Positions 51,494 through 62,840 of a DNA stretch of 64,000 nucleotides are shown here, in pieces. Position numbers and translations under genes: made by a program. The stretch's first letter is position 1. Each line of letters begins with the position of its first letter. Origin of the DNA: Alisma plantago-aquatica (taxonomy: Eukaryota; Streptophyta; Magnoliopsida; Alismatales; Alismataceae); assembly GCA_963693085.1 (NCBI GenBank), contig OY856409.1, forward strand, positions 1,616,483,711 through 1,616,547,710. The letters run 5' to 3'. Below the pieces are notes generated by a model. It saw only the letters and a list, made by a program, of their open reading frames with translations. It was not told where the DNA came from and ran no database searches.

Positions 51494-54472
51494 TTAGATG
51501 AGCAAATCTGCTTGAATGCAGTTCGTTACAATAAGTGGTAAAGAGCTACTATTAAGCAAAGAAAAACTACTACTAGCAGCCAACCGGGCTAACTGATGTG
51601 CTACCCCATTAGCCACTCTAAGACAGTAAACAAAAGAGATACTAGCAAAGAAACTTTTAAGAAAGCCTATGTCCTCAAGGATAGAGCCCAGGAGGTCCGC
51701 TCTCTTAGTCCCATTCACAATGAGCTTGATCACCGCTTCGGCATCCGATTCCACCATTAGCTGTGAGAGGTTCATATCTTTGGAAAGGAGGAGTCCTTCT
51801 CTAATAGCAAGAGCTTCAGCACATATAGAATCCTTGAGTGTCGGCTGTTGTTTCCCTTCTAGCTTTGTTGCTTCACCCGTAGCTGTCCGCCACACCATCC
51901 CCAGGCCGTCTTTTCCTTGGACGTTAACCACAGCATCGCAGTTCAATTTGAGAACACCCTCTGGCGGTTTGCTCCATTGCACACGTGCAGCCGCCGTGCT
52001 TTGGCTGCGTGCATTGCTGCTCGGCGTCGGGCAGTTACGAACCAGTGGTACCAGTGCGTTCTTCATCATGAGAGGGTCACGCACCTTGTTCCCAAAGATG
52101 ATGTCGTTCCTTCTACTCCATATGGCCCAAAGAGCAGCTGCCATGTCGTCATCTAGCTCTCCTTGTACCGGCCAAACTGCAGCCATGATAGCTGCCTTGA
52201 CTGACTTTGCGCCCATCTCTTCTATACGGTGATGTACTTCCCACGGGTAGTCCTTCCATAGCTCCCACGCCTGGTCACATTTGAAGAGCATGTGACCAAT
52301 ATATTCCTTCTCCCTCCTGCAAATGGTGCATATTCCATCCTCATGACAGTGCCTATCATACAGCCTACCAACAGTGGCTAAGGAGCCGACGAAACAGCGC
52401 CATAGAAAGTGAGCCGCTTTCGGATTTAGACCCGTCTTCCATACCGCCCGCCACACATCCTTTTCCTCCTGGCTGACCGGTTGCACATCACTTCTCGGTT
52501 GTTGAGTTGCCAACCAATATGCCGACCTCACCGTATAATCCCCGCTCTTGCTTAGTTTTCAGAAAATCCTGTCCTCCCTTGCTGCGACCCCTAGAGGAAT
52601 AGCTAGCACCATAGCAGCCATGTCATGTGATAGTAGCTCATAGACCAGCCCGCAATTCCACTGTCCAGTCTCATGATCAATTAGTTGATTGACTTTTTGC
52701 ACCGTCGGTGAAGATATACCCATCCTCCCTTCTATGCTGCCATTTAGATTTGGGATCCAACTGTCTGTCCATATATTGATGTCTTTGCCATCACCCACTC
52801 TCCATTGCATGCCTTCAAGCACAATGCTTTTAGAATTCCATATACTCCTCCACGTAAAGCTTGGGTTGTGACCCCTTCTGGCCTCTAGAACACTACATGA
52901 AGGAAAGTACTTGGCCTTTAGAACTTTGTAAGCCAGTGTATCTCTCCTGTGAAAAAGCCGCCATACTTGCTTGGCAAGAAGAGCTTGATTAAAAGCGCTA
53001 ATGTCTCGGAACCCCATACCTCCTTGGTTCTTCGGCTTACATAATTTTTCCAACTGACCCAAGCTATCTTCCTTTCTCCATCTTTTGCTCCCCACCAGAA
53101 TCTAGCAATAAAACTGTTGATGGCGTCAAGAAGATACCCAGGTAACTGGAAAATACTCATCATGTATGACGGAATCGCTTGGGCCACTGCCTTGATAAGA
53201 ACCTCCTTTCCCGCCTTGGAAAGCAGCTTTTCCTTCCAACCTTGCAATTTGTTCCAAACTCTGTCTTGGATGTATGAGAAGGCTTGCTTTTTTTATCTGC
53301 CCACTGCGGATGGTAGGCCTAGGTACTTCCCGTGTCTCTCCACCTCTTTGACGTGTAGCACTTGACATATCTCGTCCTTCCTCTCTCGGCTGACTCCTTT
53401 GCTGAAGGCCACCTCGGTTTTGGATAAGTTAATTTTTTGTCCGGATGCATGTTCGTACTGGCTGATAATCACAGCTAATTTCAGGCATTCCTCCTTGGTC
53501 GCCCTCGCAAAAAGAATGGAATCATCTGCAAAGAAGAGGTGAGAAATACGAGGCCCATGTCAGCTGGCTCGTACTCCATGAATATCATTTTGTAGGGAAG
53601 CTAGATTTAAGGAAGAAGAAAAAGCTTCAGCACATAGAATGAAAAGGTAAGGTGAGAGAGGGTCACCCTGGCGCAGTCCTCTGGAAGGTTGAGATCTCCT
53701 GGTACGTTCCCCGTTGATGGCAAAAGAATGAGATACTGTCGACATACAGTTCATGACTTTTTTCCTCCATAGCTCTCCAAAACCCAGCTTCTTTTGGATA
53801 TAATCAACAAAACCCCATTCCACCCTGTCATATGCTTTTGACATATCAAGCTTCAAAGCAATATGACCCTTCTTCTTCCCCGCTGCACATTTCATATTGT
53901 GAAACAACTCATAATCCACAAGGACATTGTCTGTGATCAGCCTTCCTGGTATAAAGGCACTTTGCTGCTCAGAAGTGATTTTATCCATCATAGGGCGTAG
54001 ACGGTTGGCAAGGACTTTTGCTGTAATTTTATAGATCACATTGCACAAGCTAATGGGTCGGAACTCCCCCATCTCTTTCGGTGATTTCACTTTAGGAATG
54101 AGAACTACTAGAGTGGAATTTACATCAGCTATACTGCCTTCAGATTTCCACCACCCTTTTATGTAATTAGCTACATCATTTCCCACTATGTGCCAGTATT
54201 TTTGAAAGAACATGGCTTTCATTCCATCGGGCCCGGGTGCTTTGTTAGGATGCATATTTTTCAGCGCTGTTTGGATTTCTTCCGTGGTGATATCCCTCTC
54301 CAGATCTTCATTATCCGCACTCCCAATTTTTCTTTCGACCCCTTTAGTGGCTGTCTCCCATCCCGTTGGGTTTGACGTCGTGAACAGCCCTTGAAAATAA
54401 GTGGTGATGACTCTCTCAATCTCCTCTTCCTTCGTTTGCCATTGCCCCTCAGCATCATGGAGTCCTTCTATC
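51494..54472 (-). pseudogene. L1 ORF2, reverse transcriptase, zinc-binding and RNase H parts
   Basis: RT: NKAPGPDGMKAMFFQKYW, EFRPISLCNVIYKI, ALKLDMSKAYDRVEW, GLRQGDPLSPYLF, HLFFADDSILF (FADD at 53532..53521 intact). Then YLGLPSAVG, SYMMSIFQLPGYLLDAI, FWWGAKDGERKIAW; zf-RVT region CTICRREKEYIGHMLFKCD; and a C-terminal RNase H (LKLNCDAVVN, ICAEALAIREG, MVESDAEAV, VANGVAHQLARLA) ending QADLLI at 51494. Lesions: TGA 53562..53560, TAA 53295..53293, a one-base loss in an A-run at about 53045, TGA 52561..52559. A C-terminal RNase H of this kind is known in plant L1 elements. Confidence 0.87.
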
Positions 54473-55585
54473 TTATTTCTTTTTTTTCCTTTGGGAAGCT
54501 TTGTGGTGAAAGTACGTCGTGTTTCTGTCGCCCGCTTTCATCTCATTCACTCTTGCCCTTGTATGCCAATACTTTTCATCACGCCTGTGCCATTCTTGGA
54601 GTTCGGCTGCCATGCTGGAACACCTGTCAAGATTGATTCTATCCGGCGGTAAAAGTTGAGCTTCTCCCAGCTGTCCTTCTAATTCTTTTATCCTTCTTCT
54701 CATTTTCCCAAACTTCTCGTGCGCCCAAGTTTTTAATTTTAAGCTGCATCTTTCCATCTTGCCATGCAAATCAATCGTTGCTCCACCATCCCATGATTCC
54801 TTGATGATATTTTCACACATCTCATCCTCCATCCACATGGGCTCGAAGAAAAAAGTATCCTGCTTTCCTCTTTGTTTCCTCCTTCTGTACTCCGTGTTTA
54901 TGATAATTGGTGCATGATCGGACTCAACAATCGGTAGATGGATGACACGTGCCTGTGGAAATCTTGCCACCCAGCTGGGGTAAGCCAACGCTCTATCCAA
55001 CCTCTCCCTCGCAAGCGTTTCAGGTGTTGTTCCCCTTTGCCACGTGAAAATGTTTCCACTGTAACCCAGATCCGTCAAATCACAGTCGTCTATCACATCA
55101 CGGAAATCCTGCATGTGCCGGTATGGTTTTGGAGGGCCTCCCGATTTTCCCATGTTGGCTACAATCTCGTTGAAGTCACCAAAGAAAACAGTAGGTAAAT
55201 CCGAATTATTTTTCAACTCCCGTATCAGATTCCACGTATTAGTCTTCAACTGCTGATCCGCCCACCCATAGATTCCCACTGCTCTCCATTTTTTAGCCCA
55301 TGTTCCGTCATCAACCTCACAACTGCAATGATGCTGTGAATAAGATATAATATTGAGATCAATGTCTTTCCACCACAGTCCTATCCCTCCTGCTCTGCCC
55401 ACTCTGTCAATGCAAATGCCCTGTGTGAAGCCACATTTTCTTTTCACCGTCTCTAAGTCCGCACCAGTAATGAGTGTCTCCATCAAGAAGACAAGATTCG
55501 GGCTTTCCCTCCAACACCATGATCGGAGAGTGTTCACTGTGTCAGGGTTGCCCAACCCCTGACAATTCCAGCTTATGATTTTCAT
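54473..55585 (-). CDS. L1 ORF2, endonuclease part
   Basis: 370-codon frame starting MKIISWNCQGLGNPDTV, an AP-like (exonuclease-endonuclease-phosphatase) endonuclease that nicks target DNA. Motifs: WNCQG (Asn), LMETL (Glu), VFFGDFNEI (GDFN), FTWQRGTTPETLARERLDRA and IVESDHAPI (SDHxP), so the catalytic set looks complete. It ends early at a frameshift in an A8 run (about 54480-54488) within SQRKKKRNKIEGL; the rest of ORF2 is in the next frame. Confidence 0.88.
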   Translation of the reverse strand: MKIISWNCQGLGNPDTVNTLRSWCWRESPNLVFLMETLITGADLETVKRKCGFTQGICIDRVGRAGGIGLWWKDIDLNIISYSQHHCSCEVDDGTWAKKWRAVGIYGWADQQLKTNTWNLIRELKNNSDLPTVFFGDFNEIVANMGKSGGPPKPYRHMQDFRDVIDDCDLTDLGYSGNIFTWQRGTTPETLARERLDRALAYPSWVARFPQARVIHLPIVESDHAPIIINTEYRRRKQRGKQDTFFFEPMWMEDEMCENIIKESWDGGATIDLHGKMERCSLKLKTWAHEKFGKMRRRIKELEGQLGEAQLLPPDRINLDRCSSMAAELQEWHRRDEKYWHTRARVNEMKAGDRNTTYFHHKASQRKKKK

Positions 55586-57198
55586 GGCTGTTCACGGGGC
55601 TGGTCTCCGCCAGTCCCCGCTACTTGAACACTCTGTGTCCCTTCTGGCTGTGAAGTTGGTGCACTGCTCCTTATTTTCTTGGATATGTCTTCCATAGGAC
55701 TTACTATATCAAGCTCCATATCACAATAATCAGACTGTCTTCCTCGCTTCCCCGAGATGGTGTCCCAAACAACTTCTTGCTCCGGTATCCCCAGTCGTTG
55801 TGCCCTGCTCATCTTGTATACCCACGGGGGTTTCTTGTTCTTCTTAGCTTCTCCCTTTTCTCTCTTTCCCATCTTCTTCCTACTTTCCATCTTCATCTGA
55901 GCCCTCGTCTTAATCTGCTTTTGCGCCGGTTGCTGCACTGGATTGCTATCTGCCTCCTGTTGCTTGGATATGGCCTCCAATTCCTCCCTTGTCCCTGCTG
56001 TTCTCAGACCTGGATCGGTCGTATTCTCAGTGAATGCTCTCCCGTACTCCACCTCGCTGCCCAGGTTCGACTTTGCCCGTTGCCGCCTCTCCATGAGTTC
56101 TTCTCTGTCAACTGTATCATGTCTTCTTTCCTCTTGCCCTTCCTCCGTTATCTGCCCTTTGCTAGTGCCCTTGCCTACATCCACCCTTGCTACTTCCTGT
56201 CTCTCTGGGAAAAGCATATCCAACTCGTAATTTGATTCCGCGCTACCTTCTTGATGTCGCTGTGGCTGTTCGCTCGTCTTACTCTCTGTGACGTGCCCTC
56301 TCTTATCTGCTGCCTCACCGTCCCCGTCCCCGCCGGCCTGGCTGCTTTGTGAACCGCCTTCTCCAGTCGTCTCCTTGGTCGACGATCCCTGCTCCGTCGG
56401 CTTGTTTATGAAGACTATTCTTCTCGTGACCCGAGTGTGCCCATGTAGTTCTTCATGCAAAGTCGTCCTTGGCTTCCGCGGAGATGCTCTCAGCCACGGT
56501 CCCCATTGTTGGCTTCCTTCCTCGCCTTCAATTCTATCGGTGCAATCCCGTTCTACGTGACCAAGCTTCCCGCAAATATGGCAAAAGTGCACCAACCTTT
56601 CATACTTCACATCCAGTGTGATGATGTTGTTGTTGTTCCCTGCTAGCCGTAGGACTCTCTTCAGCGGTTTCGTGATGTCCAAGTTAACCCTGACCCTCGC
56701 CGATGATTCCCACCCAAGTTCATCGACATCCAAGTCAAGAACCTCACCCAGCCTGCTAGCGATCCTCCTGATAGCCTGGTTCGACCGGAACCCTAAAGGG
56801 AGACCGTAGATCTGAGCCCAAAAGGGGGTGTGCTTAATGATGATCGCCCCCGGCTGCTCTTCCTTCTCAATCTCCTTGAAGATCAACAGCTTATTATCAA
56901 AATTCCATGGCACCCCGTCCACCACCTTCTGCTTGTCCCTCCAGTCGAAGAATTGGATGATAAAGACGTCGCCTTCCAATTGCTTGAAAACAACCTTCTG
57001 CGATAGTCCCCAGGATTGTGTGAGTGTGCGCCGCATCGCCTAGAAGTTGGGCGCTCTGTCCGTCAGAAACCGTGCCACCAACGCTAGCCCTAGATGCTCT
57101 TCTTCCCCGTTTCGTTCATCGCCGACGTCGATCGTCTCTTCCTCCTCTGTCGTTAACTGTAGTCGTTCGTATCTCTCTGCCAGTTCCTCCGCCATCAT
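55582..57198 (-). pseudogene. L1 ORF1 protein (DUF4283 plus zinc knuckle)
   Basis: Starts at ATGATGGCGGAGG (57198): MMAEELAERYERLQLTTEEE, then LALVARFLTDRAPNF and an in-frame TAG (57042..57040) just before AMRRTLTQSWGL. Beyond it the frame is open for 484 codons: DUF4283-like nucleic-acid binding region (VFIIQFFDWRDKQKVVDGVP, PFWAQIYGLPLGFRSNQAI), CCHC knuckle CHICGKLGHVERDC, then a long charged, Gln/Glu/Lys-rich tail. It binds LINE RNA in the ribonucleoprotein. The single stop is the only lesion seen. Its terminal TGA overlaps the ORF2 ATG. Confidence 0.85.
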
Positions 57199-57295
57199 GG
57201 GGAGAGTACCAGGAAGCTCGCCCTAACCTTGGACCTGCAAGAGAAGATGACCCGTACGGGTAGGAGGACTCCCACACGCCAGAACCCTAGTGATT

Positions 57296-58260
57296 GATCC
57301 ATGTGAACGTGGCCATGAACTACCACTTGATATATCATGCTACACGGTTGGTAACTACATTGTGTTCTAGCCAGTTTTCACTTACACGCCTTCAAATTTT
57401 ATTATTTATGTTGAGCAATATCCAGCACAATTGACTCAGTCTAGCTAGAGTATGCATTTTTGTTTACCATAATTTATTTGATTTGTTTTAAGTGGTATCT
57501 CTTTCTTTCTTTCAATCTCAGCCAAAAACTGTTTCTTTCTCTGATTGAGTTGACTAGAACTAGAGACGTGTCCTTTTTGCACACAAATGTCATTTAGTGA
57601 ACCTTAGTTACTCTATTTGGTAAAAACAGTTGGAAGGACATTGGCCCACTCAAGAAAGATAAGAGATAGAAACTTAGAGAATTGGTAATTATTGATATTT
57701 TAAGGGTTATGCCACTCTCAATTCGGAGAAAACGTGCTTGGAAAAGAAAATAAATCAAACTAACAACTTTGTGTTCAATCTAATAATACCTCGTTTGGTA
57801 AAATAAAATTAACTTGCAGATCTAAATATTTATCACACATGTTTGTCGATGTATCCCACACTTTGAAAATGAATGAAGCATTTGTTGGAGTCAAGTGTGT
57901 TAATTTATTTATGTTCATCAACGGTATCTTGTCATCAATGTGTGAACGAGACAACTACTTTCTTTAGGTTCATAACTGGACCAAGACCGGAAGAAGAACA
58001 TGCATCTAAAGCATAATGGGGCGTTGATTTCTATAAGTAAACCCCTCTTTGAAGAATAGGGCATTCTGGTTTGAGTTTCTGACTCTATTACTTGGTGTTC
58101 TCCTTCTTTGTTTGCTCTTGTGCTTCTTATTTGAATCTTATAAGTTGACATGTAAACTTACTAATTAAATTGCAATTGATTCCTATTGCTTGTAACAAAG
58201 GTTTCAAGTCCAACAACATTAAATAAATCATGAATTTCATTAGTTAACATGGCATGCCTA
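57296..58260. other. Intergenic DNA, nothing recognised
   Basis: AT-rich, no domain-bearing frame and no terminal repeats noticed. Confidence 0.45.
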
Positions 58261-59250
58261 AAAAATTTAACAGCACCAACTTTGCATGTTGGTAGATGTG
58301 GATGGAAAACTGGCTTAGAATGATCGGATTTCTTGATTATCTTAAAAAAGATGAGCCTAAATCAGATGAAATCGATCCTAAGAATGCAGGAAAAAGCAAT
58401 GATTGGAAGTAGGGTGATCAGTTGTTTTAACGATATATTCTCTTAGCACAATCAAACAGATTGTATGATGTATACTCCAAACCTCCTGTCATGAAAATCG
58501 AAGTTTTATAATATATGTTAGATAAGAAGTATAAAATAGAGAATCAGGGTGTTGAAAAATACTCTATCTCTAAATTTCTTAAGTTTTAGATTGTAGAGGG
58601 TAAATCTATCTCTCATTAGATACACAATTTCCAGATCTTGTGTCATAAACTCCAAGAAACAGGTATGAAATTGCCTGAAAAATGTTTATTTTGTGTATAT
58701 CATTGGAAAGTTTCCTAAGTCTTGGGAGGTCTTTGGCCTAAATCTCAAGCATAAGAAGAAGTAAAATATCCCAAAATGGACTTATGTTTGATATTTCAAT
58801 AAGAGAGTAGCACTTGAAAGAGGAGGTCAAGATGTTTTTTTATTTCAAACATAATGTAAATTATTACAATTATTAAGAAAAATACAAGAAAAATAAGAAC
58901 ATACATAAACCTAACGTCAATATTCAGAAGAATCCAAAGAACAAACCCTATTGGTTTGTGGTCAAGTTGGTTGCTAGAGCAAGGATTGTCCTACAAAGAA
59001 GGTGAAGAAAGCTATTGTATTTGTAGTTGAGGAGGAGATGGTTAACATGATGACTACTTCCTTGAATCTCAATGATGGGTATATTTCTATTAAACATGGA
59101 ATCCTTGCTATATTTGAATCGCCTTACTAGATTATAAAAATTGGATTTGATGTGCATGTATGTGTTGATAAGTCTCTATTTATGTTTGAACATGCCTCCT
59201 CGGGTTAGATTGTGACTTTGAGAAATGCAAGCTCTACAGAAGTCAAACAC
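58261..59250 (+). pseudogene. Copia-type gag remnant
   Basis: Decayed frame with CWVDMWMEN.LRMIGFLDYL, LLAQSNRLYDVY, MLDKKYKIENQGVEKYSISK and LCHKLQETGMKLPE, the pattern of UBN2-type copia gag proteins. Later pieces (NPYWFVVKLVARARI) are too broken to place. Many stops; no LTR identified for it. Confidence 0.5.
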
Positions 59251-61229
59251 AAAGTGTGATGACCCATCATCAAATCAAGCCATCACCAGTAACTAATTGC
59301 AAAATAACCATAAGTAGCAAATTAAAAAAATCACTAAAAATTAAAACCATTTTTTTACAAAGAGATCCTCTTCCAGGAAACTCTTACTGAAAGATCCAAA
59401 ACTTTATACATATCATGATTCACAATGTACATACACTGTTTCATATCATCTTGAGGACAACATATAACAGTTGCTTTGCCAAAACATATACTGAAGCAAC
59501 ATAAAAATCTTTAGGCATACAAGCCAAAATCTCATATCATCCATAATACCATTACGTATTGACTCCAAGGACCTGAGAGTACAGAGATGACACATAGGAC
59601 TTCTATCTACAAGACACGACAGACAATACACTCAACCTGAGTTGTTACTGCTGCCCCAACTGTTGTTCTCCCTCTGCAAAAAGGTCTCTACCTCCTCGTG
59701 CACGTCCACTTAAAAATTGTGGATCCCACAGTGTGAGACAATTGTCCCATCAAGAGATATAACTCTCCGCCAATGATATTATTATCATAGGTAAACAATA
59801 TAAAATTGAGAAGATGTTCTTTTATATTAACAAGCAGGATTAATCATTGTTATAAACAGAACAGAGTAATCTCTTCTTTTAAAATAATGCATCTATCTAT
59901 GGTAGAAAAATAAATCATCTATTCGCTATACAATGAATATAAAGAAACATGTATAACATTTCTCTAGTTAAGATGTATAAAAGAAGTGTTCATCAACCAA
60001 TGTTTTCCCTATTCGATGCTTAAGCAAATACGTTACATGACTGATTACATATCACAATTACACTGATGCCCTGAGGAGATGAAGTATACCATCCATGCTC
60101 CAACCGACCACAAACTTCTCACAAGTCGGTACCATACAAGGTCAATGACAGAGCCGACTGCCAAGACGTCTCCCACCTCAGTCAGTATGAGACAACTAGC
60201 AGTGACATCTCATGTCAAACTATAAAAAGAGCATGCCAGGGTATAGTGACATCTTTGTTCAGAGTTACAGCTGTAGCATGCACTCTCTTAGAGGAAAATA
60301 GACCAACAACCTTCCCCAGTTATAAAATTATTGAGTCATGGCATATAGCCATACTCTGAGCCACGGGCCAGTTCACTGTGCTCATTACTCAATCTACGAC
60401 TGCTGTCACACTCATGCTAGGATATGACATATAGACAATCCCCAAGATTGTGTACGTAAGGGGATCAGTCAACCATATGGCCGTCCAAGCTCACGCCCCC
60501 GCATATTCAAAAATATGCACTCCAAGTTATCCCGTGGGAAAAAACTCATTTCACCATTTCAACGAATTCTGACGTTGATGGATCTATGGTCAGGGCAACT
60601 ACATTTTATGGTTCCTAATAATATATTAAGTGCATTACAATATTCTTTTAGCATCAATCAAGTTATAAGCATCAATCATAAACAAATGCTATAAAGAAAG
60701 GTGTAATACATCTATCAAGTACTTTTCTAATCTTTGGAACACATTTAGATACATAACACTCGGGATCTCAGTCCCTTATCACATTACTGGGAATTCTCAT
60801 CCCTTAACATCATCATCATCATGAATACTGGATCTGGGTATTCAAACCCTTAGATCATCACTAAACATTGTTACCTTTGTAACAAGTAACTATTACCTCT
60901 AGGTCCTCAAACCAAGGTATTCATCGTACTTGTTGTACAAGTATTTCACATAGCTCACATGGTTTATTAAATATCTTGTCACTTCTCACTAGGCAACAAC
61001 TATCTTTCTAAGATATCAGACTATATAATCATTATACTTGTTGTACATGTATTAATCATGGCTCACAAGGCTCATTTAAATTTGTATCATATAAAACATC
61101 ATAGCTCATACCTGGCTATGCTCATCATCTCGTGATTCTTGAATAATTTTCTCTTCATGATAAAAATTATAGAAGTATATGACTTCACAATGCAATTCAA
61201 GATAAATACATCCTTCCCATTATTAGCGT

Positions 61230-61440
61230 TAGGATTGCCTATTTTAATCGAATAGGGTTTCAAATTCACATCATCATTATGTGATATAAGAGAAATACAT
61301 CCTTCACATGTTTAGAGTTAGGGTTTCTCAATCTAATTGATTAGGGTTTTAAGTGCATACCAACACCCTTCATTAGGGTTAGGTTTTCCCCTTATTAATA
61401 AATTAAGGATTCAAGATCATATTATCAAGAACCAAACCCT
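61230..61440. repeat. Cluster of telobox-like motifs
   Basis: TAGGGTTT or its complement AAACCCTAA occurs near 61252, 61318, 61344, 61374 and 61434, five times in about 200 bp. They are separated, not tandem, so this is not a telomere. Confidence 0.6.
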
Positions 61441-61689
61441 AATTCATACTCCACTCATTTTAGGAGTATCAATGCATGCTTATTAACATGTTTATCACAC
61501 ATGTAAAAGTCTCTCTCTTATCCTCATTAGGATGTTGATTGTATCATACTTTGGCTCAATCCTTCTCTCAAGGTACATTGGTCTACTTTAACACACTACA
61601 TTAACTCTTTATGTCTTAATGTATTTCTTTACATAACACAATTCATGTGTTACTCCATCAATTACATTGAATTAAAATGCTTCCAACAT

Positions 61690-62840
61690 ATTGGGTATAA
61701 AGGTGTGTATGCTACCATATTGTGCTTCAGATATCACCTTAACATCATATCAGGTATCCATATCGGGCATGTGGTGTAACCATATCACCATATCGTGTTT
61801 AGGGTGTATCCCCTAACACCATATCATGTACTCATATCAGATAGACTATCACTTAGGTTTTATCATCTCAAGTTAGATATACTTGTCCACATATCGTGTA
61901 TGAGCTAAAAGCTTAACCTCATATCGGGTATAAGGGTATACTTGTTACCATACTGTGCACAAGGTGTGAAACATATCGGGCATAGGGTATATGCCTCATC
62001 ATGGTATCATTCAAGTAGTATATTTACAATACCATATCGGATTACCACCTTGAAATTGGTATATCGGGTTATCATATTGGCTAACATATCGGGTTGGCAT
62101 GTTGGGTAAATCCTTATGCTCACATTCTTTCATGCCTTCAAAGGAATCAATCCCTTCATATATTTGAACGAAAAGCTAGAAATCAGGTTGGGATCTTTTC
62201 ACAACAATCCTTCATACAAAATGATAGGGTATGTCAGGTTTCACTTCCTCATCTAGGGTGTTAAACCATATCGGGTAGAGTGTACCATTTCAGGTATGAT
62301 GTATGAATTTGACCTTATATCGTTTACAAGGTACAAGTTGGTACTTCTCCTATTGACCATGAGATATCACTCATATCATTCATGTGGTATCACTCACCAC
62401 TATATTAGGTTACCCATCATCTTGGGTTTCATATCATTATCTAGAGTTTCAACCCATATCAGGTTAGGATATAATCCTAACACCATATCATACATAAGGT
62501 GAATGTATGACCCCATATCATGCTCAAGGAGTGTATATGTATTACTCATATTGCCCATGAGATATACACTTATCACTATATCATTTTTGTGGTGGGTACA
62601 CATCAACATATCAGATAACTTATCACCTATGGTTTACTATATTGGGTTGGAATATATGCTTGACTCCATGTCGTGCATAAGGTGTATAGTTGGCCTTCTA
62701 TCATGTACATAGTGTATGCTTAAAAACATATCGTGCACAAGGTGTGCACTTCATCATCATAACGTGCAAGAGATACATACTCATTACCATATCGTGTTAA
62801 TGGTGTATTCACTCCATCATATTGGGTTAAACCATGATGA
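61690..62840. repeat. Degenerate array of CATATCGGG/CATATCGTG units
   Basis: CATATCGGGT, CATATCGTGT/CATATCATG and a following AAGGTGTATAC/AGGGTATA phrase recur more than 20 times at irregular 20-60 bp spacing (for example 61779, 61898, 61920, 61973, 62032, 62269, 62730, 62790). Units are diverged, so no exact period can be given. Confidence 0.75.

Larger units (their letters stand above)
51468..57287 (-). mobile_element. L1-type LINE, nearly full length, 5.8 kb
   Basis: Minus strand. ORF1 and ORF2 are in L1 order, with a very short 3' UTR (about 20 bp after the ORF2 stop) and an A7 tail. TAGTGATT at 51460-51467 and 57288-57295 is the likely target duplication (8 bp, weak because it runs into the poly(T)). 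Six disabling lesions were counted; otherwise the coding parts are well preserved. Confidence 0.83.

Noticed and set aside
53126..53368. 80-codon minus-strand frame
   Set aside because: Out of frame with the L1 RT, which reads through the same bases with recognisable motifs.
55777..56809. Plus-strand frames of up to 152 codons
   Set aside because: Complement shadows of the L1 ORF1 charged tail and zinc-knuckle region.
61230..61440. Interstitial telomere
   Set aside because: Motifs are single and separated by 25-65 bases, not tandem TTTAGGG.
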